From NCBI GenBank assembly GCA_902495985.1, contig CABUZF010000109.1:1-5138 (forward strand): a stretch of DNA of 5,138 bases, given 5' to 3'. Every line of letters begins with the position of its first letter. Positions within the stretch are counted from its first letter, which is position 1. Under the pieces are notes generated by a model that ran no database searches, was not told the DNA's origin, and saw only the letters and a list, made by a program, of their open reading frames with translations. The stretch comes from an uncultured Collinsella sp. (GTDB taxonomy: Bacteria; Actinomycetota; Coriobacteriia; Coriobacteriales; Coriobacteriaceae). Shown in pieces: positions 4,303-5,138 of the stretch. Made by a program: the position numbers and the translations under genes.

Positions 4303-5138
4303 ATGAGCGAGCAGACTATCGGTACTACATGTGTTCAGGGCGGCTATCGCCCGGGCGACGCGGAGCCGCGCCAGGTGCCCATCTACCAGTCCACCACGTG
4401 GAAGTACGACACGTCCGAGCACATGGGCAAGCTGTTCGACTTGGAGGAGTCGGGCTACTTCTATAGCCGTCTGCAGAACCCCACGTGCGACCTGGTTGCC
4501 GCCAAGATTTGCGAGATGGAGGGCGGCACCGCTGCGATGCTCACGAGCTCGGGCATGGCTGCGAATTTCCTCGCGATCTTTAACGTGGCCGGTGCCGGCG
4601 ATCATGTGGTCGCGAACTCTGCTATCTACGGCGGTACCTACAACCTGCTCGCCCATACTATGGAGCGCATGGGTTTGACCTGTACGTTCGTTGCCCCCGA
4701 CTGCACCGACGAGGAGCTCGAGGCAGCCTTTGAGCCCAATACCAAGCTCGTCTTTGGCGAGACAATCGCCAATCCCGCCCTTGCCGTGCTCGATATTGAG
4801 CGCTTTGCCAAGGCCGCACATGACCACGGCGTGCCGCTGATGGTCGACAATACCTTCCCGACGCCCGTGATGTGCCGTCCCTTTGAGTGGGGCGCTGACA
4901 TCGTTACGCACTCCACCACCAAGTACATGGATGGACATGCTGCCTACCTGGGCGGCGTGATCGTTGACCACGGCCAGTTTGACTGGATGGCCCATGCGGA
5001 TAAGTTCCCGGGTCTCACCACGCCCGACGAGAGCTATCACGGGGTGACGTATGCCGAGAAGTTCGGTCGCGAGGGCGCCTTCATTACCAAGGCCACCGCG
5101 CAGCTCATGCGCGATCTTGGCCCCATGCAGAACCCGCA
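4303..5138 (+). CDS. metY: O-acetylhomoserine sulfhydrylase-type PLP enzyme, 3'-truncated by the window edge
   Basis: The 278 visible residues begin a Cys/Met-metabolism PLP-dependent enzyme, about two thirds of the usual 420-430. MetY enzymes make homocysteine from O-acetylhomoserine and sulfide in the cytoplasm, a direct-sulfhydrylation route to methionine. Visible marks are YSRLQNPT near residues 56-63; the phosphate-binding TSSGMAA, with Ser82-Met85; the aspartate that contacts the pyridine nitrogen, Asp182 in MVDNTF; and the Schiff-base lysine, Lys207 in HSTTKYMDGH. FPGLTTPDESYHG and the following YAEKFGREGAF resemble MetY rather than cystathionine gamma-synthase. Related gamma-lyases and homocysteine synthases cannot be fully excluded without the C-terminus. 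ATG 4303 has AAGGGAG six bases upstream. A promoter lies just before it, and it is divergent from the cysteine-motif gene. Confidence 0.9.
   Translation, partial: MSEQTIGTTCVQGGYRPGDAEPRQVPIYQSTTWKYDTSEHMGKLFDLEESGYFYSRLQNPTCDLVAAKICEMEGGTAAMLTSSGMAANFLAIFNVAGAGDHVVANSAIYGGTYNLLAHTMERMGLTCTFVAPDCTDEELEAAFEPNTKLVFGETIANPALAVLDIERFAKAAHDHGVPLMVDNTFPTPVMCRPFEWGADIVTHSTTKYMDGHAAYLGGVIVDHGQFDWMAHADKFPGLTTPDESYHGVTYAEKFGREGAFITKATAQLMRDLGPMQNP

Noticed and set aside
4297..5040. 247-codon minus-strand open frame over metY
   Set aside because: It lies antisense to clear PLP-enzyme motifs, has no recognisable domain and would end inside the metY start region.

Overview
The window looks like a stretch of ordinary chromosome from a moderately high-GC Gram-positive bacterium. 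A Coriobacteriia member close to Collinsella is my best guess. The grounds are: a four-domain, 388-residue ribosomal protein S1 started by TTG; strong AAGGAG- or AAAGGGG-type ribosome binding sites; frequent GTG/TTG starts; a bacterial A-type-looking RNase P RNA; and a C-ending codon bias in the highly expressed gene. The genus is an inference, not something the sequence proves.

Layout from left to right. (1) A HAD-superfamily hydrolase on the minus strand runs off the left edge (positions 522 down to 1). (2) A divergent intergenic region of about 315 bases holds a 9-bp inverted repeat and, next to the following gene, a hairpin that covers its ribosome binding site. (3) rpsA, ribosomal protein S1 (838-2004), is closed by a clear intrinsic terminator (2031-2062). 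(4) A spacer of about 250 bases contains small dyads and an extended -10 promoter, which lies at the right distance for rnpB. (5) rnpB, the RNase P catalytic RNA (about 2328-2691), is bounded by a perfect 13-bp P1 helix. (6) A roughly 100-base, three-tier palindromic element (2707-2805) sits right behind rnpB. (7) A YigZ/IMPACT-family gene (2924-3559) ends in a long-stem terminator. (8) On the minus strand, convergent with yigZ, lies a small C_GCAxxG_C_C-family cysteine-motif protein (4074-3628). (9) A 228-base divergent control region carries two dyads and a leader hairpin. (10) metY, a PLP-dependent O-acetylhomoserine sulfhydrylase-type enzyme, starts at 4303 and runs off the right edge.

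The genes do not form one pathway. rpsA and rnpB are translation and RNA-processing housekeeping genes, each with its own signals. The divergent cysteine-motif gene and metY share a promoter region and may share control linked to sulfur or redox metabolism, but that is inference. I see no new multi-gene system. The least-explained structures are the palindromic element after rnpB and the perfect 13-bp palindrome between the cysteine-motif gene and metY.
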